This document shows, in pieces, positions 24,253 through 36,001 of a stretch of 64,000 bases of DNA; the stretch's first letter is position 1, and each line of letters opens with the position of its first letter. This stretch comes from Nocardioides panacis. Lineage in GTDB: Bacteria; Actinomycetota; Actinomycetes; Propionibacteriales; Nocardioidaceae. A program made the translations under genes and the position numbers. The stretch lies in NCBI RefSeq assembly GCF_019039255.1, contig NZ_CP077062.1, positions 62,001 to 126,000 on the forward strand. The letters are read 5' to 3'. Below the pieces are notes generated by a model. It did not search any database and was not told the DNA's origin. It saw only the letters and a list, made by a program, of their open reading frames with translations.

Positions 24253-27200
24253 GTGGGTGTGCGTGGTCTGTCCGACCTGGTCCTCCAGGACACCACCCTC
24301 GCCGGGGCGGTGCAGGACGCCCGGGACGGGCTCGTCCCCGCCCTGGACCTGACCGCCCCCAGCGCGCTGCGGCCGTTCGTGGTCAAGGGGCTGGTCGACG
24401 CCGGCCGGACCGTGCTGGCCGTGGCCGCGACGGCCCGCGAGGCCGAGGACCTGGTCAGCGCGCTCGGCGGGCTGATGGACCCCGACGAGGTGGCCTACTA
24501 CCCCGCGTGGGAGACGCTGCCGCACGAGCGGCTGTCCCCGCGCAGCGACACCGTCGGGCGCCGGCTGGCCGTGCTGCGCCGGCTGCGGCACCCCGGCACG
24601 GACGCCTCCAACGGCCCGCTCAAGGTGGTCGTCGCGCCGGTCCGCTCCGTCCTGCAGCCCCAGGTGAGCGGGCTGGCCGACCTCGAGCCGGTCGAGCTCA
24701 CCCCGGGCTCCGAGGTCGAGCTCGACGACGTCGTACGACGGCTGGCCGGCGCGGCGTACTCCCGGGTCGACCTCGTGGAGAAGCGCGGCGAGTTCGCGGT
24801 CCGCGGCGGCATCATCGACGTCTTCCCACCCACCGAGGAGCACCCGTTGCGGGTGGAGTTCTGGGGCGACGAGGTCGAGGAGATCCGGTCCTTCTCGGTC
24901 GCCGACCAGCGCACCCTCGAGCCGGCCGCGCGGCTGTGGGCGCCGCCGTGCCGCGAGCTGCTGCTCACCGACGAGGTCCGCGAACGGGCCCGGATCCTCG
25001 GCGAGAAGCACCCGCAGCTCGCAGAGATCTTCGAGAAGATCGGCGACGGCCACGCGGTCGAGGGCATGGAGTCGCTGTCCCCGGTGCTCGTCGACGAGAT
25101 GGAGATGCTGGTCGACCTGCTGCCCGAGCAGACCCACGTGCTGGTGCTGGACCCCGAGCGGGCCCGCAGCCGCGCCCACGACCTGGTGGCCACCAGCGAG
25201 GAGTTCCTCGAGGCGTCCTGGGCGGCGGCGGCCGGCGGCGGCGTGGCCCCGATCGACCTCGGCAAGGCGTCCTACCACTCGCTCGGCGACGTCCGCGCGA
25301 TGAGCCTCGCGCAGGGCAAGGCCTGGTGGAGCGTCTCGCCGTTCGGCCTGGACCCGGACGCCGGTGCCGTCGCCGACCGGCGCCCGCTGCGCGACTCGCT
25401 CGGCGAGATCGTGTCCTCCGGTGTGGACGCCGAGGCCGGTGCCGTGGAGTCCCGCGCGCTGCCGGTGCGGGCCGTCGACACCTACCGCGGCGACATGGAC
25501 CGCGCGATCACCGACATCAAGGCGTGGCTGGCCAACGACAGCCGCGTGGTGCTGCTGCACGAAGGCCACGGCCCGGCCCAGCGGATGGTCGAGGTGCTCA
25601 AGGAGCACGACGTCGCGGTGCGCTACGTCGAGTCGCTCGACGAGGAGCCGGAGCGCGGGCTGGTGCACGTCACGACCGCGACCCTGGAGCACGGGTTCGT
25701 CGACGCCGGCCTCTGCCTGGCGGTGCTCACCGGCGACGACCTGACCGGCCAGCGTGCGTCCACCAAGGACATGCGCAAGATGCCGACCCGGCGCAAGAAG
25801 CAGATCGACCCCCTCGAGCTCAAGGCCGGCGACTACGTCGTCCACGAGCAGCACGGCGTGGGCCGCTACGTCGAGATGAAGCAGCGCGAGGTGCAGGGCG
25901 CCACCCGGGAGTACCTCGTCCTGGAGTACGGCTCCTCCAAGCGCGGCCAGCCCGCGGACCGGCTCTACGTCCCGACCGACCAGCTCGACCAGGTCACCCG
26001 CTACGTCGGCGGCGAGTCCCCGTCGCTGGACCGGCTCGGCGGCGCCGACTGGTCCAAGCGCAAGAGCCGCGCCCGCAAGGCGGTCAAGCAGATCGCCGCC
26101 GAGCTGATCAAGCTGTACGCCGCGCGGCAGGCGACCCGCGGCCACGCGTTCGGGCCGGACAGCCCGTGGCAGCGCGAGCTCGAGGACGCGTTCCCGTTCG
26201 TGGAGACGCCCGACCAGCTCTCGACCGTCGACGAGGTCAAGCGGGACATGGAGCTGCAGGTCCCGATGGACCGCCTGGTCTGCGGCGACGTGGGCTACGG
26301 CAAGACCGAGATCGCCGTGCGCGCCGCGTTCAAGGCCGTCCAGGACGGCAAGCAGGTCGCCGTGCTGGTGCCGACCACGCTGCTCGTGCAGCAGCACTTC
26401 TCCACCTTCAGCGAGCGGATGGCCGGCTTCCCGGTGATCCTCAAGGGCCTGTCGCGGTTCCAGACCGACAAGGAGGCCGCCCAGGTCATCGAGGAGCTCG
26501 CCGACGGCCGGGTCGACATCGTGATCGGCACGCACCGGCTGCTCAACCCCGACATCAAGATGAAGGACCTCGGGCTGATCATCGTCGACGAGGAGCAGCG
26601 CTTCGGGGTCGAGCACAAGGAGCAGATGAAGCGGCTCCGCACGTCGGTCGACGTGCTCTCGATGTCCGCCACGCCGATCCCGCGCACCCTGGAGATGGCG
26701 ATCACCGGCATCCGGGAGATGTCCACGATCACCACCCCGCCCGAGGAGCGGCACCCGGTGCTGACCTACGTCGGCGCCTACGAGGACCGGCAGGTGATCG
26801 CCGCGATCCGCCGCGAGCTGCTCCGCGAGGGTCAGGTGTTCTTCATCCACAACCGGGTGCAGTCCATCGACCGGGCGGCCGCCCGGATCCGCGAGCTGGT
26901 GCCGGAGGCCCGGGTGGCCACCGCGCACGGCCAGATGGGGGAGCACCAGCTCGAGCAGGTGATGCTGGACTTCTGGGAGAAGCGCTTCGACGTGCTGGTC
27001 TGCACCACGATCGTGGAGTCCGGGCTCGACGTGTCCAACGCGAACACCATGCTCATCGAGCGCTCCGACACGCTCGGGCTCTCCCAGCTGCACCAGCTCC
27101 GGGGCCGGGTGGGCCGGGGACGGGAGCGGGCCTACGCCTACTTCCTCTACCCGCCGGAGAAGCCGCTCACCGAGACCGCCCACGAGCGGCTCGCGACCCT

Positions 27201-27861
27201 GGCCCAGCACTCCGACCTCGGCGGCGGCATGGCGATCGCGATGAAGGACCTCGAGATCCGCGGCGCCGGCAACCTGCTCGGCGGCGAGCAGTCCGGGCAC
27301 ATCGCCGACGTCGGCTTCGACCTCTACGTCCGGCTGGTCGGCGAGGCGGTCTCGGAGTTCCGCGGGGACGGCGCGCCCGAGCCGGTGGAGACCAAGATCG
27401 AGCTGCCCATCGACGCGCACCTGCCGCACGACTACATCCAGAGCGAGCGGCTGCGCCTGGAGATGTACAAGCGCCTGGCCGAGGTCCGGGCCGACGAGGA
27501 CGTCGACCTGATCCGCGAGGAGCTCGTGGACCGCTACGGCGAGCCGCCGGAGGCGGTGGCCAGCCTGCTCCAGGTCGCCCGGTTCCGGGGCCGCGCCCGC
27601 CAGGCCGGGCTCACCGACGTCACCCTGCAGGGCAAGTACGTCCGGTTCTCCCCGGTGGAGCTCCCGGAGTCCGGCACGGTGCGCCTGAACCGGCTCTACC
27701 CCAAGAGCCTGCTCAAGCCCGGGGTGCGTACGATGCTGGTGCCCCGTCCGTCGACGGCTGTCGTGGGTGGACAGCCGATCCGCGACGAGGCGCTGCTCAC
27801 CTGGGCCCGCGAGGTCATCGACACCGTCGTCGACCGCGCACCGGCGCCCACGCCGAGCTGA
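24253..27861 (+). CDS. mfd: Transcription-repair coupling factor Mfd
   Basis: Mfd pushes stalled RNA polymerase off damaged DNA and recruits UvrA. GTG 24253 follows AGGAG and gives 1202 residues, normal length. The N-terminal UvrB-like part contains YYPAWETLPHERLSPRSD and GGIIDVFPP. The RNA-polymerase-interacting domain is near residues 526-590 (GDYVVHEQHGVGRYVEM). The translocase has Walker A GDVGYGKTE (about 677), DEEQ box VDEEQRFG (about 778) and SATPIPRTLEMA, plus the RecG-like QLRGRVGRGRERAYAYFLY. The C-terminal TRCF domain ends after PKSLLKPGVRTM. Upstream bases 24172-24252 carry no other gene. Confidence 0.98.
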   Translation: MGVRGLSDLVLQDTTLAGAVQDARDGLVPALDLTAPSALRPFVVKGLVDAGRTVLAVAATAREAEDLVSALGGLMDPDEVAYYPAWETLPHERLSPRSDTVGRRLAVLRRLRHPGTDASNGPLKVVVAPVRSVLQPQVSGLADLEPVELTPGSEVELDDVVRRLAGAAYSRVDLVEKRGEFAVRGGIIDVFPPTEEHPLRVEFWGDEVEEIRSFSVADQRTLEPAARLWAPPCRELLLTDEVRERARILGEKHPQLAEIFEKIGDGHAVEGMESLSPVLVDEMEMLVDLLPEQTHVLVLDPERARSRAHDLVATSEEFLEASWAAAAGGGVAPIDLGKASYHSLGDVRAMSLAQGKAWWSVSPFGLDPDAGAVADRRPLRDSLGEIVSSGVDAEAGAVESRALPVRAVDTYRGDMDRAITDIKAWLANDSRVVLLHEGHGPAQRMVEVLKEHDVAVRYVESLDEEPERGLVHVTTATLEHGFVDAGLCLAVLTGDDLTGQRASTKDMRKMPTRRKKQIDPLELKAGDYVVHEQHGVGRYVEMKQREVQGATREYLVLEYGSSKRGQPADRLYVPTDQLDQVTRYVGGESPSLDRLGGADWSKRKSRARKAVKQIAAELIKLYAARQATRGHAFGPDSPWQRELEDAFPFVETPDQLSTVDEVKRDMELQVPMDRLVCGDVGYGKTEIAVRAAFKAVQDGKQVAVLVPTTLLVQQHFSTFSERMAGFPVILKGLSRFQTDKEAAQVIEELADGRVDIVIGTHRLLNPDIKMKDLGLIIVDEEQRFGVEHKEQMKRLRTSVDVLSMSATPIPRTLEMAITGIREMSTITTPPEERHPVLTYVGAYEDRQVIAAIRRELLREGQVFFIHNRVQSIDRAAARIRELVPEARVATAHGQMGEHQLEQVMLDFWEKRFDVLVCTTIVESGLDVSNANTMLIERSDTLGLSQLHQLRGRVGRGRERAYAYFLYPPEKPLTETAHERLATLAQHSDLGGGMAIAMKDLEIRGAGNLLGGEQSGHIADVGFDLYVRLVGEAVSEFRGDGAPEPVETKIELPIDAHLPHDYIQSERLRLEMYKRLAEVRADEDVDLIREELVDRYGEPPEAVASLLQVARFRGRARQAGLTDVTLQGKYVRFSPVELPESGTVRLNRLYPKSLLKPGVRTMLVPRPSTAVVGGQPIRDEALLTWAREVIDTVVDRAPAPTPS

Positions 27862-27898
27862 GCCACCGAGCTTGTCCGAGAGGTTGGAGAGAGTCGCC

Positions 27899-28588
27899 GT
27901 GACCCGTTCCCGCACCGTCAGGGGATCCGTCCTGGCGCTGGCCGCTGCGTTCGTGATGTCGTCGTGCGCCGCGCACCCCGGCTCCGCCGCCGTGATCGGC
28001 TCCGAGTCCATCAGCGCCCACGAGGTCGACGACGTCGCGAGCGCGCTGTGCTCGGCGCAGGGCAGCAGCCAGCAGCCGGGGCAGCAGCCCCAGCAGCTGG
28101 CCAGCCGGGCGGCCCGGCAGGGTGCGCTCGACGTGCTGATCAAGAGCTCGCTGTCCCGCCAGTACGGCGAGTCGCAGGGCGTGCAGCCCGACCAGGAGCA
28201 GGTCTCCGCGGCCCTCGCCGCCAACGCGAAGAGCATCGGCAACCTGCCCGCCGCCGAGCGTCCGGTGTTCCGCCGGACCCTGCGCGCCTACGCCGAGGGC
28301 CAGCTGATGCTGATCGAGGTGGGTCGCCGCGCGCTCACCAAGACCGGGGCCCAGAACGTCACCGAGGAGCAGGCCGTCTCCGAGGGCACCAAGCTGCGCA
28401 ACGCCTGGGCCGCCAAGAACGTCGACGTCTCCGTCGACCCGCGCTTCGGCGCCTACGCCAAGGACGCGCTGCTCAACGAGAGCGGCTCGTTGTCCGTCGC
28501 GCAGTCCCAGAGCGCCACCGACGGCGGCAGCCCCGACCCGTCCCAGGGCTGGGTCGCGTCGCTGCCGGCCAGCCAGAAGTGCTCCTGA
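27899..28588 (+). CDS. SurA-N-terminal-like lipoprotein
   Basis: GTG 27899 follows GGAGAGAG. The 229-residue product has a signal peptide with lipobox MSSC. The AAVIGSESISAHEVDDVASALC stretch then resembles the N-terminal chaperone domain of SurA/PrsA-type proteins, with QLASRAARQGALDVLIKSSL next. No peptidyl-prolyl isomerase domain follows. A Gln-rich patch (SSQQPGQQPQQ) interrupts it near residue 60. This position, between mfd and mazG, is conserved in many actinobacteria by my recollection. A role in folding exported proteins is an inference from fold. Confidence 0.7.
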   Translation: MTRSRTVRGSVLALAAAFVMSSCAAHPGSAAVIGSESISAHEVDDVASALCSAQGSSQQPGQQPQQLASRAARQGALDVLIKSSLSRQYGESQGVQPDQEQVSAALAANAKSIGNLPAAERPVFRRTLRAYAEGQLMLIEVGRRALTKTGAQNVTEEQAVSEGTKLRNAWAAKNVDVSVDPRFGAYAKDALLNESGSLSVAQSQSATDGGSPDPSQGWVASLPASQKCS

Positions 28589-29523
28589 CCCTCCTGGTCA
28601 CCAGCCCGCGGGTCGCCCCCGGGCTGCTGTCCTGGTCCGCGTGGAGCGCGGTCGCGGCGGCCCCGCGCCGGCTGGCCTCCGCGGCGGACTCGCCTCTGGC
28701 CCGGGCGGTCGCGGCGTCCGGCCACCCGGTCGACGTGCTCCCCGGGGCGTCGGTGGCCGCGCTGCTGGACCTGGCCGGCACGGGTGACGTGCTGTGGCTG
28801 GCCGACGACGCCGAGGCGGAGGCGTTCCCGGCTGCCCTGGCCGCGGCGATCGTCGGGGGCGGCGACGTCCAGGTGGAGGTGCTGCACGGCTCGTACGACG
28901 TCCCGGGCGCCCGGCTGCTCGACCTGGTGACGGTGATGGACCGGCTGCGCACCGAGTGCCCGTGGGACCGCGAGCAGACCCACCGGTCGCTGGCGCGGTA
29001 CCTCCTGGAGGAGGCCCACGAGACCCTCGAGGCGATCGACGGCCTGGACCCCGAGGAGCCCGACTACACGCACCTGCGCGAGGAGCTCGGCGACCTGCTG
29101 CTCCAGGTGTACTTCCACGCCCGGGTCGCCAGCGAGCAGCCGGACGGCTTCACGATCGACGACGTGGCCGCCGGGATCGTGGACAAGCTGGTGCACCGGC
29201 ACCCGCACGTCTTCGCGGGGCTCGACGTCGCCGACGCGGACGAGGTGGAGCGCAACTGGGAGGCGCTGAAGTCCGCGGAGAAGGGCCGCGCCTCGGTGCT
29301 GGACGGCATCCCGCCCTCGCTGCCGGCGCTCGCGCTGGCCGACAAGACGCTCGGCCGGGCGGCGAAGGCCGGCGTGGACCCCCGCCCCGGTGACCCGTCG
29401 CCGGGCGGCCGGCTCCTCGACCTGGTCGTGGAGGCCCGGGCCGCCGGGCTCGACCCGGAGCAGGAGCTGCGCGGGGCGGTCGCCCGGCTGGCCGCCGACG
29501 TCCGCGCCACCGAGTCCCGCTAG
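28579..29523 (+). CDS. mazG: MazG-family nucleoside triphosphate pyrophosphohydrolase
   Basis: GTG 28579 overlaps the lipoprotein stop by 10 bases. The first 105 residues are an actinobacterial extension with little recognisable content. The MazG domain begins near LLDLVTVMDRLRTECPWDREQTH, with EEAHETLEAID and EELGDLLLQVYFHA supplying the metal-binding Glu/Asp residues, then VHRHPHVF. It hydrolyses NTPs or dNTPs to monophosphate and pyrophosphate and can lower ppGpp or clear damaged nucleotides. The 314-residue product is complete. Confidence 0.92.
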   Translation: MLLTLLVTSPRVAPGLLSWSAWSAVAAAPRRLASAADSPLARAVAASGHPVDVLPGASVAALLDLAGTGDVLWLADDAEAEAFPAALAAAIVGGGDVQVEVLHGSYDVPGARLLDLVTVMDRLRTECPWDREQTHRSLARYLLEEAHETLEAIDGLDPEEPDYTHLREELGDLLLQVYFHARVASEQPDGFTIDDVAAGIVDKLVHRHPHVFAGLDVADADEVERNWEALKSAEKGRASVLDGIPPSLPALALADKTLGRAAKAGVDPRPGDPSPGGRLLDLVVEARAAGLDPEQELRGAVARLAADVRATESR

Positions 29524-29526
29524 CCG

Positions 29527-30135
29527 TCAGACCAGCGCCTCCCCGCCCTGGGCGGCCAGCGCCGCGGCGACCTGCCGGCCGTGCTCAGCCAGGAGCGCCG
29601 GGTCGACCGGCGGCAGCACGTCGTCCCAGAACGCGAGCATCGCGCCGCGGCCCTGCATCATGCCGAGCGGCCGGGCCATGAAGTGCAGGTGGAAGTGCGC
29701 CGAGCCGTCGCCCCAGCGGGAGAAGTGCGTGCGGGCGACGCCCTCGAGCGACTGCACCGCACCGGCGAGCCGCTGCACGAGGTCGCCGAACGTCGCGAGC
29801 AGGGCGGCGTCCATCTGGTCGAGCCGGACGTGCGCGTTCGGTGCGAGGCCGGCGACGAACGGCAGCCCGGTGACCGGCGCTGCCCCGACGTGCCACCGCT
29901 CGTCGCGCCAGATCAGGCGCTCGGGCGACGGCCGACAGTGGAAGCACCCGGCGGGGTCGAGCTCGCCGCTGCGCGGCTCCTCGGGGACCAGCATCGGCTC
30001 GAGCGGCTGCATCGACAGGTCGCCCTCGAAGCCGAAGAACGGCGAGCCGGTGAGCGGCGCCGCCGAGAGCCGCTCCCCGTAGGGCAGGCGCTGGTGGTAC
30101 GGCGACTGGGCCGGACCGGTCCGGTGTGCGGTCAT
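29527..30135 (-). CDS. HIT-like (histidine-triad/GalT superfamily) protein
   Basis: A 202-residue protein. The HSRW-like HFSRWGDGSAHFHLHFMARP stretch contains the H-x-H-x-H triad, and FHCRPSPERLIWRDERW earlier matches the conserved start of HIT domains. Such proteins hydrolyse or transfer nucleotidyl groups, for example on dinucleoside polyphosphates; the precise substrate is unknown. ATG 30135 has CAGACT 7 bases upstream and no ribosome-binding site, so it is probably leaderless. It is convergent with mazG, 3 bases between stops. Confidence 0.68.
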   Translation of the reverse strand: MTAHRTGPAQSPYHQRLPYGERLSAAPLTGSPFFGFEGDLSMQPLEPMLVPEEPRSGELDPAGCFHCRPSPERLIWRDERWHVGAAPVTGLPFVAGLAPNAHVRLDQMDAALLATFGDLVQRLAGAVQSLEGVARTHFSRWGDGSAHFHLHFMARPLGMMQGRGAMLAFWDDVLPPVDPALLAEHGRQVAAALAAQGGEALV

Positions 30136-30202
30136 GCGGCGCAGTCTGCCAGTCGGCCTCGCAGGGCGAGCCGTGCCGCCGTCGCCGGGGCCGCGCCGTT
30201 AG

Positions 30203-32693
<2,491 letters not shown>

Positions 32694-32697
<4 letters not shown>

Positions 32698-33617
32698 CCC
32701 GGGTCGCCGCGGTCGACTGCGGCACCAACACCGTCAAGCTGCTGGTCGCCGACGTCGACCCGAAGGCCGGCACCCAGGACAACCTGGTCCGCGAGCTGCG
32801 CATCGTCCGGCTCGGCCAGGACGTCGACCGCACCGGCCGGCTGGCCGACGAGGCGCTGGCCCGGCTGTTCACGGCCGTCGAGGAGTACGCCGCCATCGTC
32901 GCCACCCACGACGTCGACGCGCTGCGGTTCGTGGCCACCTCGGCGGTGCGGGACGCCGGCAACGTCGACGAGTTCACCCGCGGGGTCCGCGAGCGGCTCG
33001 GGGTGGAGCCCGAGGTGGTGTCCGGCGACGAGGAGGCGGCGCTGTCCTACGACGGCGCGACCCGGGCCCTGGTCGACGTACCGTTCCCGGTGGCGGTGCT
33101 CGACATCGGCGGCGGCTCGACCGAGCTGATCCTGGGCGACGCGCCCGCCCGGGTGAGCGCCGCCCGGTCCCTGGACATCGGCTCGGTGCGGCTGACCGAG
33201 CGGCTGCTGCCGTCGGACCCGCCGACCGCGGCCGAGGTGGCCGCCGCGACCCGGGTCGTCGACGGGGCGCTCGACACCCTCCCGTCGTACGGCGTGCACG
33301 CCGGCGACGCGCGCACCCTGGTGGGCACCGCCGGCACCGTCACCACGGTGGCCGCCGTGCTGCTCGGGCTGGACCACTACGACCGGGCCCGCGTGCACCA
33401 CGCGTCGTTCTCGACCGCGCAGGTGCACGAGCTCACCGCCCGGCTGCTGGCCGCGACCGTCGCCGAGCGCGAGCTGCTGCACGTGCCGCCGGGCCGCTCC
33501 GACGTGATCGGGGCGGGCGCGCTGATCCTGGACCGGGTGCTGCGGAGGTCGGGGGCCGACCGGCTGCTGGTCTCGGACTCCGACATCCTCGACGGCATCG
33601 CCTGGTCCATCGCCTGA
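32694..33617 (+). CDS. ppx: Ppx/GppA-family exopolyphosphatase
   Basis: GTG 32694 overlaps the DUF501 stop. The 307-residue protein is an ASKHA-fold phosphatase: phosphate-1 motif VAAVDCGTNTVKLLV, RFVATSAVRDAGN, the SGDEEAALSYDGA catalytic Glu region, and phosphate-2 motif AVLDIGGGSTEL. It is the short single-module form usual in actinobacteria, which act on polyphosphate or pppGpp. It ends SDSDILDGIAWS, typical of the family. Confidence 0.93.
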
Positions 33618-33655
33618 GCAACCGGTGTCCGTCCGGGGCCGGGGGAGGTGTGACG

Positions 33656-34507
33656 ATGGGCGGCGTGACGAGCGACCTCCCGCACCCGGCGACCCGTCAA
33701 CCGTTCCCCTCGCCCGTCCCGCCCGGCACCGGGTGGCCGGACGACCCGGCCACCGCCGCGACCCCGGTGGCCCGTACCCCCGACGACGTACGACGGGCCG
33801 CCGGACCGGCCGACCTCGCGGAGCTGACCGCAGAGGTCAGTGTCTGCCGGGCCTGCCCGCGGCTGGTCACCTGGCGCGAGGACGTCGCCCGCGACAAGCG
33901 GGCGTCGTTCGCTGGGGAGCCGTACTGGGGCCGGCCGATCGCCGGCTGGGGGTCCGAGACGCCCGGGGTGCTGATCGTCGGGCTCGCGCCGGCCGCGAAC
34001 GGCGGGAACCGCACCGGGCGGATCTTCACCGGGGACCGGTCCGGGGACTGGCTGTTCGCCGCGCTGCACCGGGTCGGCCTCGCCGCACAGCCCACCTCGG
34101 TGCACGCCGGCGACGGCCAGCGGCTGCTCGGCGCCCGGATGGTCGCCGCAGTCCGCTGCGCGCCGCCGGACAACAAGCCGACCACCGTCGAGCGGGACAC
34201 CTGCGCGCCGTGGCTGGAGCGCGAGGTCGAGCTCGTCGGCGGCTCGGTGCGCGCGGTCGTCTGCCTCGGGCAGTACGGCTGGGACGCCGCGCTGCGCACC
34301 CTCCGCTCCCTGGGGTACGACGTCCCGCGACCGAAGCCGAGGTTCGGGCACGCCGCCGAGGCACGGGTCACCGCACCCGGGGGCCGCGAGGTCACCGTGC
34401 TGGGCAGCTACCACCCCTCGCAGCAGAACACCTTCACCGGCCGGCTGACCGAGCCGATGCTCGACGCCGTGCTGACCCGGGCCGCCGCGCTCGCCGTGGA
34501 AGGATGA
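33656..34507 (+). CDS. Type-5 uracil-DNA glycosylase (UdgB)
   Basis: ATG 33656 sits 7 bases after GGGGGAGG; a GTG at 33650 is too close to that site. The 283-residue protein has the family motif GLAPAANGGNRTGRIFTGD (the active-site loop of family 5, lacking the Asp/Asn of other UDGs) and GSYHPSQQN near the end. Cys residues in VCRACPRL, the CAPP segment and the DTCAPW segment fit the 4Fe-4S cluster. Family 5 removes uracil and some other deaminated bases from DNA. The first 45 residues are Pro-rich and unconserved. Confidence 0.92.
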   Translation: MGGVTSDLPHPATRQPFPSPVPPGTGWPDDPATAATPVARTPDDVRRAAGPADLAELTAEVSVCRACPRLVTWREDVARDKRASFAGEPYWGRPIAGWGSETPGVLIVGLAPAANGGNRTGRIFTGDRSGDWLFAALHRVGLAAQPTSVHAGDGQRLLGARMVAAVRCAPPDNKPTTVERDTCAPWLEREVELVGGSVRAVVCLGQYGWDAALRTLRSLGYDVPRPKPRFGHAAEARVTAPGGREVTVLGSYHPSQQNTFTGRLTEPMLDAVLTRAAALAVEG

Positions 34508-34518
34508 CGCCCGCCGGG

Positions 34519-34594
34519 GCCCCCGTATCCCAACGGCAGAGGAAGAGGTCTTAAAAACCTCGCAGTGTGGGTTCGAGTCCCACCGGGGGCACCA
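34519..34594 (+). tRNA. tRNA with anticodon UAA and a short class-I variable loop
   Basis: The cloverleaf is clear. Acceptor arms are 34519-34525 / 34584-34590 (7 bp, GCCCCCG/CGGGGGC). The D arm is TCC/GGA around a loop with the GG pair. The anticodon stem is GAGGT/ACCTC with loop CTTAAAA, so anticodon UAA is at 34552-34554. The variable region is GCAGT (5 bases), and the T arm is GTGGG/CCCAC with loop TTCGAGT. The discriminator A and CCA are encoded. UAA reads the Leu codon UUA, but bacterial tRNA-Leu normally has a long class-II variable arm. The D stem has only three good pairs. Charging identity is therefore uncertain. Confidence 0.85.
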
Positions 34595-34609
34595 CCGCCG
34601 CAGCCCGCG

Positions 34610-35899
34610 TCACCCGGCGATGACCGGGGACCGCCGGACCCGCAGCGAGATCACCGCCGCGACCACGCACAGCAGCGCCGCGCTGAACCAGGCCACCGTG
34701 TAGGTGCCGGTCCGGTCCCGGGCGAACCCGGCCGCCACCGACGCGATCGCCGCGCCGATCTGGTGGGAGGCGAACACCCAGCCGAAGACCACGGTCCCGG
34801 ACCTCCCGAACGCCTGCCGGCACAGCGCGACGGTCGGCGGCACGGTCGCCACCCAGTCCAGCCCGTAGATCACCACGAAGGCGACGATGCTCGGGTGCAC
34901 CGAGCCGGCGAGCAGCACCGGCAGCAGCGCGAGCCCGACGCCGCGGAAGAAGTAGTAGAAGCCCAGCAGCAGCCGCGGGTCGTAGCGGTCGGTGAGCCAC
35001 CCCGAGCCGATCGTGCCGACGATGTCGAAGATGCCGACGACCGCGAGCAGCCCGGCGGCGGTGGTCTCGCCCATGCCGTGGTCGTGCGCGGCCGGCACGA
35101 AGTGCGTGCCGATCAGCCCGTTGGTGGTCGCGCCGCAGATCGCGAACCCGGCGACCAGCGCCCAGAACGTGCGGGTCCGCGACGCCTCGCGCAGCGCGTC
35201 GACCGCGGCCCGTGCGGCGCCCGGCCGGGCGGCGACGTCGACCTGGTCGGACTCGAGCACGGGGGAGTGCGCGGGTTCGTCCGCGCCGTACGCGCTGACC
35301 CCGCGGTCGGCGGGGTGGTCGCGCATCACCAGCAGCACCAGCGGTACGACGGCCAGGGCGGCTGCCGCGATCACCAGCGAGGCGACCCGCCAGCCGGCCG
35401 ACTGGGCGACGCCGGCCACCACCGGCAGGAAGATCAGCTGCCCGGTCGCGCTGCCGGCGGTGAGGATCCCGGTCACCAGCCCGCGGCGCCTCACGAACCA
35501 GCGCTGGGCCACGGTGGCCGCGAACACCAGCGCCATCGACCCGGTGCCCAGGCCGATCAGCACGCCCCAGGTCAGCAGCAGCTGCCAGCTCTCGCGCACG
35601 AAGATGCTCAGCCCGGAGCCCAGCGAGATCAGCAGCAGCGCGCAGGTGGTCACCCGGCGGATCCCGAAGCGGTCCATCAGCGCGGCCGCGAACGGTGCGG
35701 TGAGGCCGAACAGCACGAGGTTCACGCCGACGGCCAGGGACAGGGTGCCCCGGCTCCAGCCGAACTCGTCCTGCAGCGGCAGCATCAGCACGCCCGGCGC
35801 GGCCCGGAAGCCGGCCGCGCCGAGCAGCGCGACGAACGCGACGGCGGCGACCGGCCAGGCGGGATGCACCCGGTGGCGCACGGGGGTGACGGTGGTCAT
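34610..35899 (-). CDS. Major facilitator superfamily transporter
   Basis: A 429-residue protein with 12 hydrophobic segments in two halves joined by a polar loop (about residues 195-235). The MFS loop 2-3 motif appears as ALMDRFGIRRV, and its counterpart in the second half as GWLTDRYDPRLLL. The pattern, with GFRAAPGVLMLPLQDEFGWSRGT near the start, resembles the monocarboxylate/oxalate-formate (MCT/OFA) group, so an organic anion is a fair guess. It is divergent from an HxlR regulator, which probably controls it. Confidence 0.85.
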   Translation of the reverse strand: MTTVTPVRHRVHPAWPVAAVAFVALLGAAGFRAAPGVLMLPLQDEFGWSRGTLSLAVGVNLVLFGLTAPFAAALMDRFGIRRVTTCALLLISLGSGLSIFVRESWQLLLTWGVLIGLGTGSMALVFAATVAQRWFVRRRGLVTGILTAGSATGQLIFLPVVAGVAQSAGWRVASLVIAAAALAVVPLVLLVMRDHPADRGVSAYGADEPAHSPVLESDQVDVAARPGAARAAVDALREASRTRTFWALVAGFAICGATTNGLIGTHFVPAAHDHGMGETTAAGLLAVVGIFDIVGTIGSGWLTDRYDPRLLLGFYYFFRGVGLALLPVLLAGSVHPSIVAFVVIYGLDWVATVPPTVALCRQAFGRSGTVVFGWVFASHQIGAAIASVAAGFARDRTGTYTVAWFSAALLCVVAAVISLRVRRSPVIAG

Positions 35900-35927
35900 C
35901 GGGCTTCTCTCGGAGCGGGTGGCTGGT

Positions 35928-35976
35928 GCCGAGGACGCTAGCAGCCTAAACTTTTCTCAAGCAAGCCAGATCCGGC
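35928..35976. promoter_or_regulatory. Divergent promoter and probable HxlR operator
   Basis: The 102-base gap between the MFS and HxlR genes has an unusually A/T-rich core, AACTTTTCTCAAGCAAG (about 35949-35965). Read on the minus strand, TTGCTT, an 18-base spacer and TAGCGT form a promoter for the transporter. The core contains an imperfect CTT...AAG dyad and overlaps this promoter, as a repressor site would. Confidence 0.4.
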
Positions 35977-36001
35977 CACCGACCGTCGAGAAGGAGACAC
36001 C

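Noticed and set aside
23728-28242. 1504-codon minus-strand frame opposite mfd
   Set aside because: It is the codon-bias shadow of mfd and shows no recognisable domain.
34519-34594. Classical bldA-type tRNA-Leu(UAA)
   Set aside because: The anticodon fits, but the 5-base variable loop does not match class-II tRNA-Leu, so the name tRNA-Leu is not given.
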